From positions 930,001 to 994,000 of the forward strand of contig JALECJ010000020.1 of assembly GCA_023515745.1 (NCBI GenBank): a stretch of 64,000 nucleotides of DNA, in the 5' to 3' direction. Positions 26,380 through 36,698 of this stretch are shown here, piece by piece (the stretch's first letter is position 1; each line of letters begins with the position of its first letter). The notes under the pieces are model-generated. The model saw only the letters and a program-made list of their open reading frames with translations. It searched no databases and was not told the origin of the DNA. Position numbers and translations under genes: made by a program. Source of the DNA: Amoeboaphelidium protococcarum. Lineage: Eukaryota; Aphelidiomycota; Aphelidea.

Positions 26380-28506
26380 ATGCTGCAGCTTTCATTGACT
26401 GAGACCACTAATTTTCAAACTCTGTCCGGAAAGAGCTATGAGGCGAGCAAATGGACGTTAAGCTTTGCCGATTCAAGGCTTGAAACAGATTATCAGCGAT
26501 ATCTTATCATAAAGAATCTTCCTATGGCGTTTGTTGTAAATTGCTTTGTTCCTCTCTACACTTATATCCTGCTTGGCTACTATGATATCACGATGCAGTG
26601 GTTCTCATACGGACCTTTTGTTCTAATCATACCTTCAATTTCGGTCATTTGGTCTTTCGCTGCAGTCTATCTCTGTTGGCTGGCCTCCAAGAAGTAGAGT
26701 CAGTATTTGCTTAGCAAGATGGAGTTTGTATATGTGATATGCCATTTCATGTATGTCGATGTGCTGCTGATATTGCTGTCGGTCTACTTGAGGATTTAAG
26801 GCTTCCCCACTCAATTTTTGGCATGGAATGCATTGATGAGCATGGTCTTCTCAATAGTTTTTCGGCGCAGATTCTTGCTAACGTTAATTAGCACAGTGAT
26901 TACGTGCATTGTTAATTTCTCCTTTACATATACCATAGTCTAGTACACTTACTATCAGTTGGTTGATTAAATTCCAGTCATGCTGTCTACCATAATTGCT
27001 GTAGCGATATACGTGTACCAGGCTGAAATAATGCTGCGATCTTAGTTTCTTAATGAAAAGGAAACCGAAAGTTGGAAAATTGATTTAAATGACGTTGTCT
27101 ATGATAGTCTAATCGGACAAGGTACATTTGGTCAAGTGTACCGTGGGTAGTGGAAAGGAAATCTTGTGGCTATAAAAAAGCTTTTACCGCCTGATGACAG
27201 TCATTGTAATGATTTGGTGTCGCAGCCTTAATCCCCGAATACAGCCCGGAAATCAGTCAAAGATATGGCCTTGTTAATAAAAGACGTTCCATACAAAATT
27301 AAATCCTGGTTGAGCGTTTCCGAGTCAAAGAGGTAGAAGTAAAAAGAGGCCAGTAAGTCCCTACAGGCTTTCGAGCGTGAGATTCGCGTGATGTGCAATC
27401 TTCGTCATCCTAATATTGTCACCTTTATGGGCGCGTTTTTGCAGAAACCTGACATGCTCTTGGTAACTGAGCTTTGTGAAAATGCTTCATTGTTCGAATT
27501 TATTGAAAGTTCAACGTACCAAGACATTGATCCGATTGTTCGCGTAAATCTGGCTGCCGGCAGCGCTCTGGGGCTTAATTATCTACACTCACAGAATCCT
27601 CCCATAATTCATCGTGATTTCAAGTCTTTAAATATTCTGATTGATGCAAGTCATAATGCTAAAGTATGCGATTTCGGGTTGAGCGAGTTTGCAGGTACCA
27701 TAGAGTTTTAAGGTTCTATGAGTAGGAAAGGCAAGAGGAGATTGGGGTAGCGCAAACGAGAGGAGGAGAAGCTTATTGGCTCTGTGCCATGGATAGCACC
27801 GGAAGTGTTCAAAACTGGAAAGCACAATATTTAGTCTGACACATTTTCACTTGCTATCGTAATATGGGAGATTTTTTCAGAGCTACATCCGTATATGGAG
27901 GAGTTGTAAGCTGGACTGACTGTGGAGGAGCTTATAAATGGTATCTGCGATGAAGGATTACGCCCCAGTATTAAAAAGTACCTGGCTCGTCCGGATCCTT
28001 TTACTCCAGTGGAAATAATAGAATTGTTACGTCTGGCATGGCATAAAGATGTGACTAAACGTCCATCCATAATTGAGTTGATCGAACGTCTCACGGCTGC
28101 TAAGCTCTCTGCCAAAGCATACATGCACAATCGTGGACTGCGCGCGGACAGTAGTGAAGGATCTTAGACTGTGGCTTCAGAGTCGTCATTCTCCATTTTG
28201 AACGGAAAACAATCCCCAGATGTTATTAACAAAAATGGTGACTCAGATCGACTGCGACTAATGCCTGCGCAGCTTTACAAGTCAAGCATTCGCGGCGACG
28301 CCCTGCTTCCGAATATTGTGGAGAGATCGACCATATTAGCATCTCGTCTCTAAATAGAGTAAACTTAGTCAGCTCTCCACTCTGCTGATGTCATCCTCAG
28401 TCAAGAGGTTCGTTCGTAGCCACAAGTCCAACAGAATGTGGAAGCACCAGCAGCTATAACATCGCATTCCTCACTACAAGATTTATATTTGACTCAAAAA
28501 CCTTGA
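26380..28506 (+). CDS. Six-helix membrane protein fused to a TKL-type protein kinase
   Basis: 708 codons, ATG 26380 to TGA 28504-28506. About residues 45-220 contain six hydrophobic segments (for example FVLIIPSISVIWSFAAVYLC and LLTLISTVITCIVNFSF). A cytoplasmic kinase starts at about residue 243 with GQGTFGQVYRG and VAIKKL. The region between strand beta-3 and helix C carries a basic insertion of about 65 residues. Catalytic motifs are HRDFKSLNILI (about 410), DFGLSEF and GSVPWIAPEV; a second basic insertion precedes the latter. These are tyrosine-kinase-like (TKL) features. A receptor-like or sensor role is inferred. The C-terminal tail is Ser/Gln-rich. Confidence 0.85.
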
Positions 28507-28610
28507 TTAATAAATTAGTATAATACGCGAATGCATAATTACTCTCCAGTCACGCTATGAAATAATTCAGCTTTCGCTGCTGAACTTTTACAAAGTTCTT
28601 TCGTGGGTCG

Positions 28611-29353
28611 ATGGATCATTTGAATAAGAAGACAATGAAAGTCTCAACAAAAACGTTAGATCCCAAGATATACAAGCCGCTGCCAGACTATTTGTCATCG
28701 GATTTGGACATTGTATTCTCAGGGGATAATCCTGGAGCTGAGAGTAGTCTCACTCAACACCACTATGCTCACAAGAGCAACATGTTTTGGACGTGTTTGA
28801 ACCAATCTGGGTAAGTCGTATTTTGACAGTTCGTTGAAGAGACGAAGCTCATGAGATGCGAGATTAGTGTAGAATATTACCCGATGGTGTCAAGTTAAGC
28901 TGCCATAATGATTATGAGTGCCCCGAGAAGTATCGCATCGGACTGACGAACATTGCCAAAAGGCCTACTCGCGAAGCTAACCATTTGACGAAAACTGATT
29001 ATCGTGACGGCTTCTTTGAACTGCGTGCCAAATTGGAAGAATATCGGCCCAAGATTGTGGCCTTTGTAGGTCGTGGAATCTACAAGGTGTTTTTAAAACA
29101 TTGGCAAGACACGGAGACAAGTCATTTAGTATTGACTTAGTAGTATTAGCAGGGGAAGAAGACTCACAGTAAAATCGCGGACGGAGCCAAGGCAAAAATA
29201 ATTCATCGCGGCTTCCTCAATACTGAAACTATTGTATACGTCCTCCCAAGTACTTCTGGTAGATGTGCCATTCGACGCGAACTGAAAGTGGACCAATTCA
29301 AATAGCTTAACAAGACTCTTAGGGCTATACTTGAATATTCTAATGAGTTATGA
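28611..29353 (+). CDS. Mismatch-specific uracil/thymine DNA glycosylase (TDG/MUG family), one intron
   Basis: 226 codons in two exons (28611-28810 and 28873-29353, TGA 29351-29353). Active-site region: FSGDNPGAESSLTQHHYA, matching GINPG...GHHYA of TDG/MUG with the catalytic Asn kept and Ile changed to Asp. It is followed by NMFWTCLNQSG, YRIGLTNIAKRPT, IVAFVGRGIYKVF and the second motif VLPSTSGRCA, as in TDG PSSSARCA. The two halves lie in different frames and join perfectly only after removing the 62-bp intron. It excises U or T from G mismatches in nuclear base-excision repair. The protein has little besides the catalytic core. Confidence 0.92.
28811..28872 (+). other. Spliceosomal intron in the TDG/MUG gene
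   Basis: 62 bp beginning GTAAGT and ending TGTAG. Removal joins TCT GG to A ATA TTA and restores NQSG-ILPDG, with a total coding length divisible by three. It is the only intron clearly needed in the window. Confidence 0.85.
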
Positions 29354-29451
29354 TCACATATTATCTCTTTCAGTTTCAAATTGCATTGAGTATCACATTT
29401 CAAAAAAGAGTGATTTTTATTTATTGCCACCTTTATATAACTTGAAATTAA

Positions 29452-30315
29452 TCACATATCACTGACAAAACTGTCATAGTCAAAGGGCAGAAAAGTTCTA
29501 CCATATATAGATCCGTCCTCGTGATAAAAGTTCACTTGTGCCGGATATATAACCTCTTTCCCTTCTACTTGGTACTGCCAGTACGTGGAGAAATCTTTAG
29601 TGTTCACCCGGAACGCTAAACTCGACTTCTTGGACTGAAAAGCACTCTAAAACTGTTGCAATTCTAGATAATACTCCAATTAATCTTTCTTATAAAGCTA
29701 GTACCATAATTGATTGCTTGCCTACAGCGCTATGCTCATTACTGTGCTCGCAATATGCAATTCACGCGCCGATTAAGGATACAAGTACTTGATATAAATA
29801 TTAAACGTAGACGCGTCATCTAATTGCCACAGAGCAGCAACTACAGCCTTTACCGCATCTTCTACTTGCTTTTGCTTAAATTACATAAGCTCGCGATATG
29901 TATCATCTTCATAATGCAATCTGATCAGTTTAGTGCACGCAGATAATGCAGCTGAGGCTAGTACAGAAAGCTGTCGCAACTATTCAGTCTTAATAGTAGG
30001 TGGCTTACCTTTCTTGGTATTCTTGGCGCAGTTAATGATATTTTCTTTTAGCATAGATACGATATCAGACACAAAGTACGCTATATCATACATCTCTTCC
30101 TCCGGAGTGGCAGTCATTAATGAGTCTGTTCGGATCAACTCTTGTATGGCCATGGAGAGTTGAGGCAATCTGTGCAAGCCGATGTCTTGCTTGTATATCA
30201 GAAATTCTTGTTTAAATTTCAGCACAGCTTCCTTTTTATGAAACACAGATGGATATGATGATGTCATATATTTCGGCCGGCGAGGTGGCTCTTAACTCCT
30301 CCTACTTTAAGCCAT
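29452..30315 (-). CDS. Hypothetical protein
   Basis: 287 codons from ATG 30315 to TGA 29454-29452, with seven or so internal UAR codons spread evenly as in true genes here. The N-terminus is basic (MAQSRRSQEPPRRPKYM). The middle is predicted mostly helical. The last 50 residues look beta-rich, with YQVEGKEVIYPAQVNFYHED and a terminal YGRTFLPFDYDSF. No signal peptide or membrane segment. I do not recognise the family. It is convergent with the DNA glycosylase, 98 bp away. Confidence 0.6.
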
Positions 30316-30613
30316 AGTGCTGACTGAGAGTTAACGTCCAAGGCGACGCGTGATATCACCGCGACTAGCCATAGAATGGATTGATGTAAGTTACGCTTAG
30401 CAAATGGCAAGCCATACCATACACGTCATCAATAACATCAATATCAGCCGTTACATCTTTTCCTCCACACTTTTTGATAAGATGGATAAGGACAAAAAAT
30501 TGCCATCTCAGGGACAAATTAATTGCTATCGCGGCGTGAAGGTTGAAGTGAAAAATTCATCGAGATGTGCAAAGAAAATCAGGGGACTATTCAGTGTTAT
30601 ATTTTAATCGATT

Positions 30614-32299
30614 TCAATTCATCCACGTCAAATATATTTTCCAAGTAATACGCACAAGCATCAAGAGAAGAACTCCCAATAAAACCACAGTAAGCGCGTT
30701 ATTTCGCTTATGAGAGACCTTGACAGGAGATGGAGTCACTGGGATCTCAGACTTCTTCACCTTATTTCGTCTGCTCTTTACTACAGAGGTACCTTGAACA
30801 GAGGACATCTTTCCCGCATTTCCGATTGAATCTTCAATGTCAGCATCTTTGCACGGACTACTCTCAGTACTTGTCTACTTCTAGATAACAAGCTGCCCAC
30901 AAGCGGCATCGATATCAGAGCCCATCTCCTGGCGCACAAGTACGTGTATGCCATAAGTACGGACAATTTCAACAAAACGTTGTACAACTTCATAAGGTGG
31001 TGGCTCATAGCCATGGGGTACACCAGCAATCGTAGGATTATATGGAATAACATTGAGCATGACATTATTCTCGAATCGGAGTCGCTTATCATCATCAGCG
31101 TCAAGTTGAGCCATAGATTCAGGCAAAGCCACAGAGGTGAGAAGCTAACCAAGAGTATGAGCAACATCATCCGAGCAATTTACAGATGGACCCAATAGAA
31201 CATATTCAAGCATAACTTTCTTTTTAAAAGTCTCAGACGTGGTCATCTAACTCACAGATATGGTGTCTAAATTATCCAACTACGCGGTCGCCAGTTTCTC
31301 TTTAGCTGATAGCTTCTGCAGACGGACGGCATTAATTTCATACGCACGATCAGTGACTGCAATATTCTAATTCAACACAAACTCATACACAGCGTCAAGT
31401 ATTTAGTCAAGAGCATAGGACTTTGCACTAGGTACGATTTTCCTTCGCAATTCTTATTCCGGGGCGTGCAATGAAAGAGCTAGATTAATCATTGGCATAT
31501 CAGTCACCATCTAACGAAGTCTATTTACGACTCCGACTGTGCTTATTGTGATCTTGCTGGGTGATAGACCGAACAAACTGACGTGACAAAAGCTCTCAAC
31601 AGCACACTTGACCGCTGCATAATTATCCAAAGGCTCTCCCATTCCCATGAACACGATATTTCCAATTGGGCTTTTGTTCACAGCACTAGCATGAACCAAT
31701 TGCTCAACAATCTCCCCAGCACTAAGATTAGCCATCAAGCCCATAGTTCCTGTGGCACAAAATTTACAGCCCATAGCACATCCAACCTGAGAGCTAATAC
31801 ACACGGTGGAACGCGCATTAGATTTGTATTTACGCGTCGCAGATGTGGTATTACTCATGATACTTGCACCATCACCAGAATTGGATGAATTTGTGTCCAT
31901 CTGCTATGCAAGTAAATTTCGCTCAGCACGTTCTCGCTCAGCCTCTGGAAATGTGGACAAATCGACAGAGCCATAGCGCATTATCACCGTCTCAATCATC
32001 TTGCCATCTTGCAATTTAATAACAAGCTTTGTGGTACTCTAGTCAGCAGATGTCTTGACATCAGTTACAGTAGTGATAAAAGGGCGATATTCGCGTTCCA
32101 AAAATTCAATAGCTCTCTTGGGTAAATCCTTAATCTTGGTATAATCAATACACGCCTTGCTCTTATCTCCAGATAGCAAATCCTGAGCACTCTTCAAAAC
32201 AAATCGCTACACATTAATTACGTGTCTTTCATTTAGCCCATGGCTGATGAAGCTATCTCGCAAGGAAGGCGTATCAAATATAGATTTTAATTTAGTCAT
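30614..32299 (-). CDS. RlmN-like radical SAM methyltransferase with C-terminal membrane anchor
   Basis: 561 codons, ATG 32299 to TGA 30616-30614. The radical SAM cluster motif is CAMGCKFC, preceded by CISSQVGC, whose first Cys matches the resolving Cys118 of E. coli RlmN. The second conserved Cys (Cys355) is in SDIDAACGQL. GNIVFMGMGEPLDNY, VGVVNRLR and LALSLHAP are further RlmN landmarks. RlmN makes 2-methyladenosine in 23S rRNA and tRNA. This protein is about 180 residues longer than the bacterial enzyme. After a Lys-rich linker it ends in one hydrophobic segment of about 22 residues (ALTVVLLGVLLLMLVRI), a tail-anchor arrangement. An organellar or membrane-bound site is inferred. Confidence 0.9.
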
Positions 32300-32507
32300 G
32301 TCTATACTCTTTAAATTTTCACAGCTCTCTCATTTGAAGTAAATCTCGCTTAAGGATCTTTGACGCGTTTTATTGTTGTTTCTCACAGCTTTTTGAGTCA
32401 CAATCAGTCTATAGTGTGAATGAATATGTAAAACCACGGCCTGTGACCAAGATCAAAAGTAAAAATGACTTTATATAGTAGTGTAATGTATTTTTGCAAG
32501 ATTTTTT

Positions 32508-34787
32508 TCAATTAAACGACACTCTTTGTTAATAATCAGCAATGAGAGATGCTTCAAGAGACTATTCGTGAACCAACAACTCTAGTTCATCGCTCGCTAT
32601 AAATGGCTTTACTCGTCTCTGACAAATAATCGCACCAGCCAATTAGTGTTTATCTTTCCCCTGTAGCAGCATTTGAATGCAGTGGCGTATCTAGCGCTAC
32701 GCAAGGGTACGCGCAGCGTACCCAAAAATTTGAGATTAGACACTTTAACTAGCAAATTTTCTACCTGTTTCTAGATTATTGTTCGGATAAACTTTTTTAA
32801 CGTGGTTTGCGTACCTGGAATTGAAAGCTAGTTACGCCACTGTTTGAATGTATGAGATAGGATCTGAATTGATTTTCACAAACGGGCGGGATGCAGGGTG
32901 ACTCGCCAATAGACCATAATACTTATCATATCTATCACGAGAGACCACAACGCTATCAGTTTCCAAATATACAGCGCTAATGTTTTCATCATTGACACCG
33001 CTAAAGATGCAAGTGACCAAGTTACTGCTATCTGTAAATATATCAGGCTTAATACGCGCTTTTTGCACCAACTAAGCAACATTAATAGGGCCAGGATTAT
33101 TACTTCCAGAAATACTGCGTTAATCAGTAAATATTACATACCCATCAGAGGACTTCTTCTTCAGAGCAAAGAACACATCTACACCTTAGCCTCTCTCGCC
33201 ATTTATGACAACATATCCTTCATTCAACCAGTCATGACGCTCATTCTAACGCCCTTTACGTCCAAGAGTCTAATCCATAGTTTGCGAAAACTTATCTTCA
33301 GTCTCCATGACTAGCATTGGTCTAAGTAGGACCTCCTCTTCACACCCCTTGATTATTGCACCTTTGAACAGTCGTTTCACTTAAATTTCTGTATAGCCAA
33401 CAATAATCAACGAATTGATCAACAATGCATGATAGTAAGCTCCAAACACCTCCCAAAACTACCATGGTGCTTTGTCATACATTTTTTCATCTACCTTGTC
33501 AATAATTTAGTCAATACAGGCAATAAAACAACCGATTGCCTGAGCACATTAATGTTCAAAGGAAATAAGGCGATATCCAGCCAAGTGACGTAGTATTGCA
33601 TATGGAATGACCACTTCGCCAGACTGATTCACCAAACATAGTTACCTTTCACAAATGCGATATAGATACTTGCCACCAATTTAAATACTGTATAAATCTA
33701 TAGCTCTTCTGGAAATTGCATATGCAACCAGCTCAACACAATCGATAGGATTTAGATCCTTTGCCCATAACTCGACGTACTGATTCCTGGCGAAAACGTA
33801 AGCTTTTTCAATCAATTCATCGGTGAGGATATCAGCAGATGGATGGTCCCTCTCCTAAATCGCCCTCCAAATATGCAAAACATACTCTGTAAACCACAGC
33901 GGGACTCCGCCAAAGTAGAACAAGTATCTGCGAAAGAGCGCGTTCTATAACATCAGTTCCCCATTTGGAATTGAACTCACGGCACTCTCCACCTCGCATG
34001 GAGATAGTAGATTCATAGGCATACGTTAACAATAGGTTAAAGGATGAGGATCAATCGTAGCAGAATACTTCCGTCCAGCAAACATTGGGTAAATGCGTAT
34101 ACCGGGATCCGGAGATGCCATAAGGTCACCCAGGACGTGCAGCAAGTCCTAAAGCAACTCATAATTTGCCAACTTCAACCCACTGACTTGGTTGATTTTA
34201 TAAAATTGGTCCACTCCCAAAAACACGTGTAGTGTAATATCAGGCTTGGCAATACCTAAGCTAATACATTTTTTATGAATAACTTTGAGAGCCAATCTGA
34301 GAGTCAAATAGCCGGCATTTAGTGGTAATTTTTCAGTAAACCAGTCATAAGAGGTAACTCCATTACCTGCAATAAAGCACTGATGAAGCAATAGCCATGA
34401 AATTGAAGCCTCAATAGTCATTTTATCTGTGTGAGGCCAAAAGCCATATTAATAAGACACCATAACACCAAATCTATTATCTGGAATACCAGCCATGTCA
34501 AAGATACGCTTCCACTCCTCCAGCATTCTAGTATTACCCATACCGGACGACCCGGCGAAGACTGGAATTCTACGATCAGTTCGATCAGATTGAGTCGGAG
34601 GCTTCGCAATAGAACGTATACATTGGGAAGCCTGTTGTAGTGCATCATCACGACCAGATAGCCGAAACATCAACTGATCTTAACCGCAGACGTGAGCAAA
34701 ACAATAGAACTTTGTAGGATCATCCATGTGCTTCTCAAGAAATGCCAGCAGATTAACAGCATCCATTTCGATACGTGGCTTAGACAT
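32508..34787 (-). CDS. Crinkler/RHS-like protein: P-loop-like domain plus PD-(D/E)XK-like nuclease region, containing an in-frame MITE
   Basis: 759 codons, ATG 34787 to TGA 32510-32508. Near residue 75 lies FAGSSGMGNTRMLEEW, a P-loop-like segment in which the Walker Lys is Asn. A hydrophobic strand ending in Asp follows (HVFLGVDQF, Walker B position). The C-terminal part, with RQNERHDWLNEGYVVI, GVDVFFALKKKSSDG and FTDQRSISG, resembles the restriction-endonuclease-like domain of CR (Crinkler-RHS) proteins. Such proteins occur in oomycetes, chytrids and trypanosomes, some as secreted or nuclear effectors. No signal peptide is seen. Residues of about 649-703 are encoded by a hAT-type MITE. It is divergent from the rRNA methyltransferase-like gene, 147 bp away. 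Family assignment is moderate. Confidence 0.68.
32680..32842. mobile_element. 163-bp hAT-type MITE inserted in the CRN/RHS-like coding sequence
   Basis: The terminal inverted repeats are CAGTGGCGTATCTAGC at 32680 and the complement of GCTAGTTACGCCACTG ending at 32842 (16 bp, one mismatch). It is flanked by perfect 8-bp direct repeats TTTGAATG at 32672-32679 and 32843-32850, the target-site duplication size of hAT elements. Element plus duplication adds 171 bp, exactly 57 codons. It has no coding capacity of its own. Confidence 0.92.
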
Positions 34788-34934
34788 TATATTCTAACAG
34801 TCAATCAAGGCGCGATATCACTAACTTGAGACTTTGCAAGTAAATTAAAATTTTACGCTTTTTCATTTCGTCAGATCATTACTACTAAGCCGTTGTATTT
34901 ACAATAAACAGTAACACATAGTATTAGATAACTA

Positions 34935-36568
34935 ATGACTTTGGAGAAGAGTATCCGAATTTTGGCATTGGGAGATGGCAATTTTAGCTTTTCACTTGCT
35001 TTAGCTAAGCAGTTGTATGACAGCGGCGAATTTAATTAGGATGATCAGTAGTTGAGGCCGGCTCACAGGTATCTAGGACTAGGCGGTAGTGATATTCATA
35101 ATGCCAAGATATAGATGATTTGTACATCCTTTGACTCGAGAGCGGAAGTACTGGAAAGTATCCAGAGTCTGATGGTATATTGAGGCGATTATCTGGCTAT
35201 AAAGACGTGCAAGTTCTACATTAGATCAACGCGTGGAATCTCAATGGTCATTTCCCTGACTAAAAATTTGATATAATCTATTGGAATCATCCACATCTGG
35301 GAACTGAGAATTTTCATCTACACAGATTTCTACTAGCACACTTTCTTCATAGTGCCAAGAATGCTCTTACTGATGGCGATAAGACTCTATCAGGCTAATA
35401 AGATTAGAGCAATGTTCATGCATTTAATCCGTGTATAATAATATCGCTAGTGTCTGGATAGGAGCGTAGATGGCATCTGGTGTCTGATGATAATGCAGTC
35501 ACAACCACTCCATAACGCTTGAATTTACGCCTGGCTGAGATCTTGCCTTGTATTGAGTCAGATTATGAAGGTTATATTTGCAAGCGAAATAAGAATGGGT
35601 AGTCGTTCAAGAATTAGCACACTATAAAGCATACACGGCAGGATATGAAGAGTTTCACTTACCGATTCACGCGTAATGATGCCTTTATCGATAAGCAGTC
35701 CACTGATCTTGAGAGTAAATTGTAGTCTCTATCTCTTCACTCTGATTATGTTAATCGTAATCGCGTGACTTTGGAGGATATCGTGAGTTAATAGATATCA
35801 TCTACCGTAATTACTTAGTAGGTTGGAAAAGTAAAAGATGACTCTAGTATTACTAAAGAAGTGCTGTATAATCCTGTAAAGTATGTTAAAGATAGAACGC
35901 GAAAACGTCAATAGAAAAAGGCATTAGAATAGACAATGGGCGAAGTAGAAGATATGCCTCATGTATGGAAGTGCCCAGACTGTTAGAAATCATACAAGAG
36001 TCTACGTGCTATTCGAATGCATCACTTATCTATACATGGTCAACAGTCGGATTAACAGTCTAAAGATTCTTCGTTGCAATTCAAGTGTTAAGCTGATGGG
36101 TGTAGCAAAGCATTTAAGAGAATTGAAGATTTGAGGCAGCATACTTTATATAAACATTAAAAGTTATCAAATGAAGAATTGGCTTAAATTCACTCAACTT
36201 AATCTGATCTTAGTGGTGATGCTCAAATGACTTTGAAAGACCCCGATGTGGTTGTAGTTGAAGCTGATAAAGATACTCCGTAACAGGGATATTAGTATGA
36301 ACCGTGTTCCATCTGTGGATAAGCAGTCAAGATTACTGGAGATAGTAAAAACGACGAAGACTCTAAAGATGGACAATCTAGTGGATACAAATTACACCTT
36401 GAATATTTAAAGCCTCTGATAGGAATGAGAATGCGCTGTCCGAACGCGTCAACTTCTTGTACCACAACTAAAAGCTTTATGGACACCAGGGCTTTAGAGT
36501 AGCATTACAGATAATGCAGAGCACGCGTAAAGTTGATTAAATCTGAATAGTGTTCTGAGTATAAATGA
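34935..36568 (+). CDS. BMT5-like (DUF2431) Rossmann methyltransferase with zinc fingers, one apparent frameshift
   Basis: From ATG 34935 to TGA 36566-36568, about 544 codons. The start is the DUF2431/BMT5 signature ILALGDGNFSFSLALAKQL. It is followed by ICTSFDSRAEVLE, then in another frame YPESDGILRRL, and FDIIYWNHPHLG, HRFLLAHFLHSAKNAL. The frames meet near 35156 at CTGGAAAGTATCC; one extra A there would give the family-typical EKYP. Total length is one base short of a multiple of three, which agrees. After the methyltransferase come C2H2 fingers (CPDCQKSYKSLRAIRMHHLSIH and CQADGCSKAFKRIEDLRQHTLYKH give the ligands) and a further Cys pair. Yeast BMT5 makes 3-methyluridine in 25S rRNA. Confidence 0.75.
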
Positions 36569-36698
36569 TTTTAACTATGATAAATATATGGCTTAATGCA
36601 ATTGATTCGGATTTATCACTTTCCACTTCTTGAATGAATTCTCTTCCTTTTACTTGAACAATCGCCAGCTACTTTGAAGAACATAACATTATTAATAA

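Noticed and set aside
30404-30607. Small plus-strand gene
   Set aside because: The frame only looks closed under the standard code; with UAR as Gln it runs on into the antisense of the RlmN-like gene.
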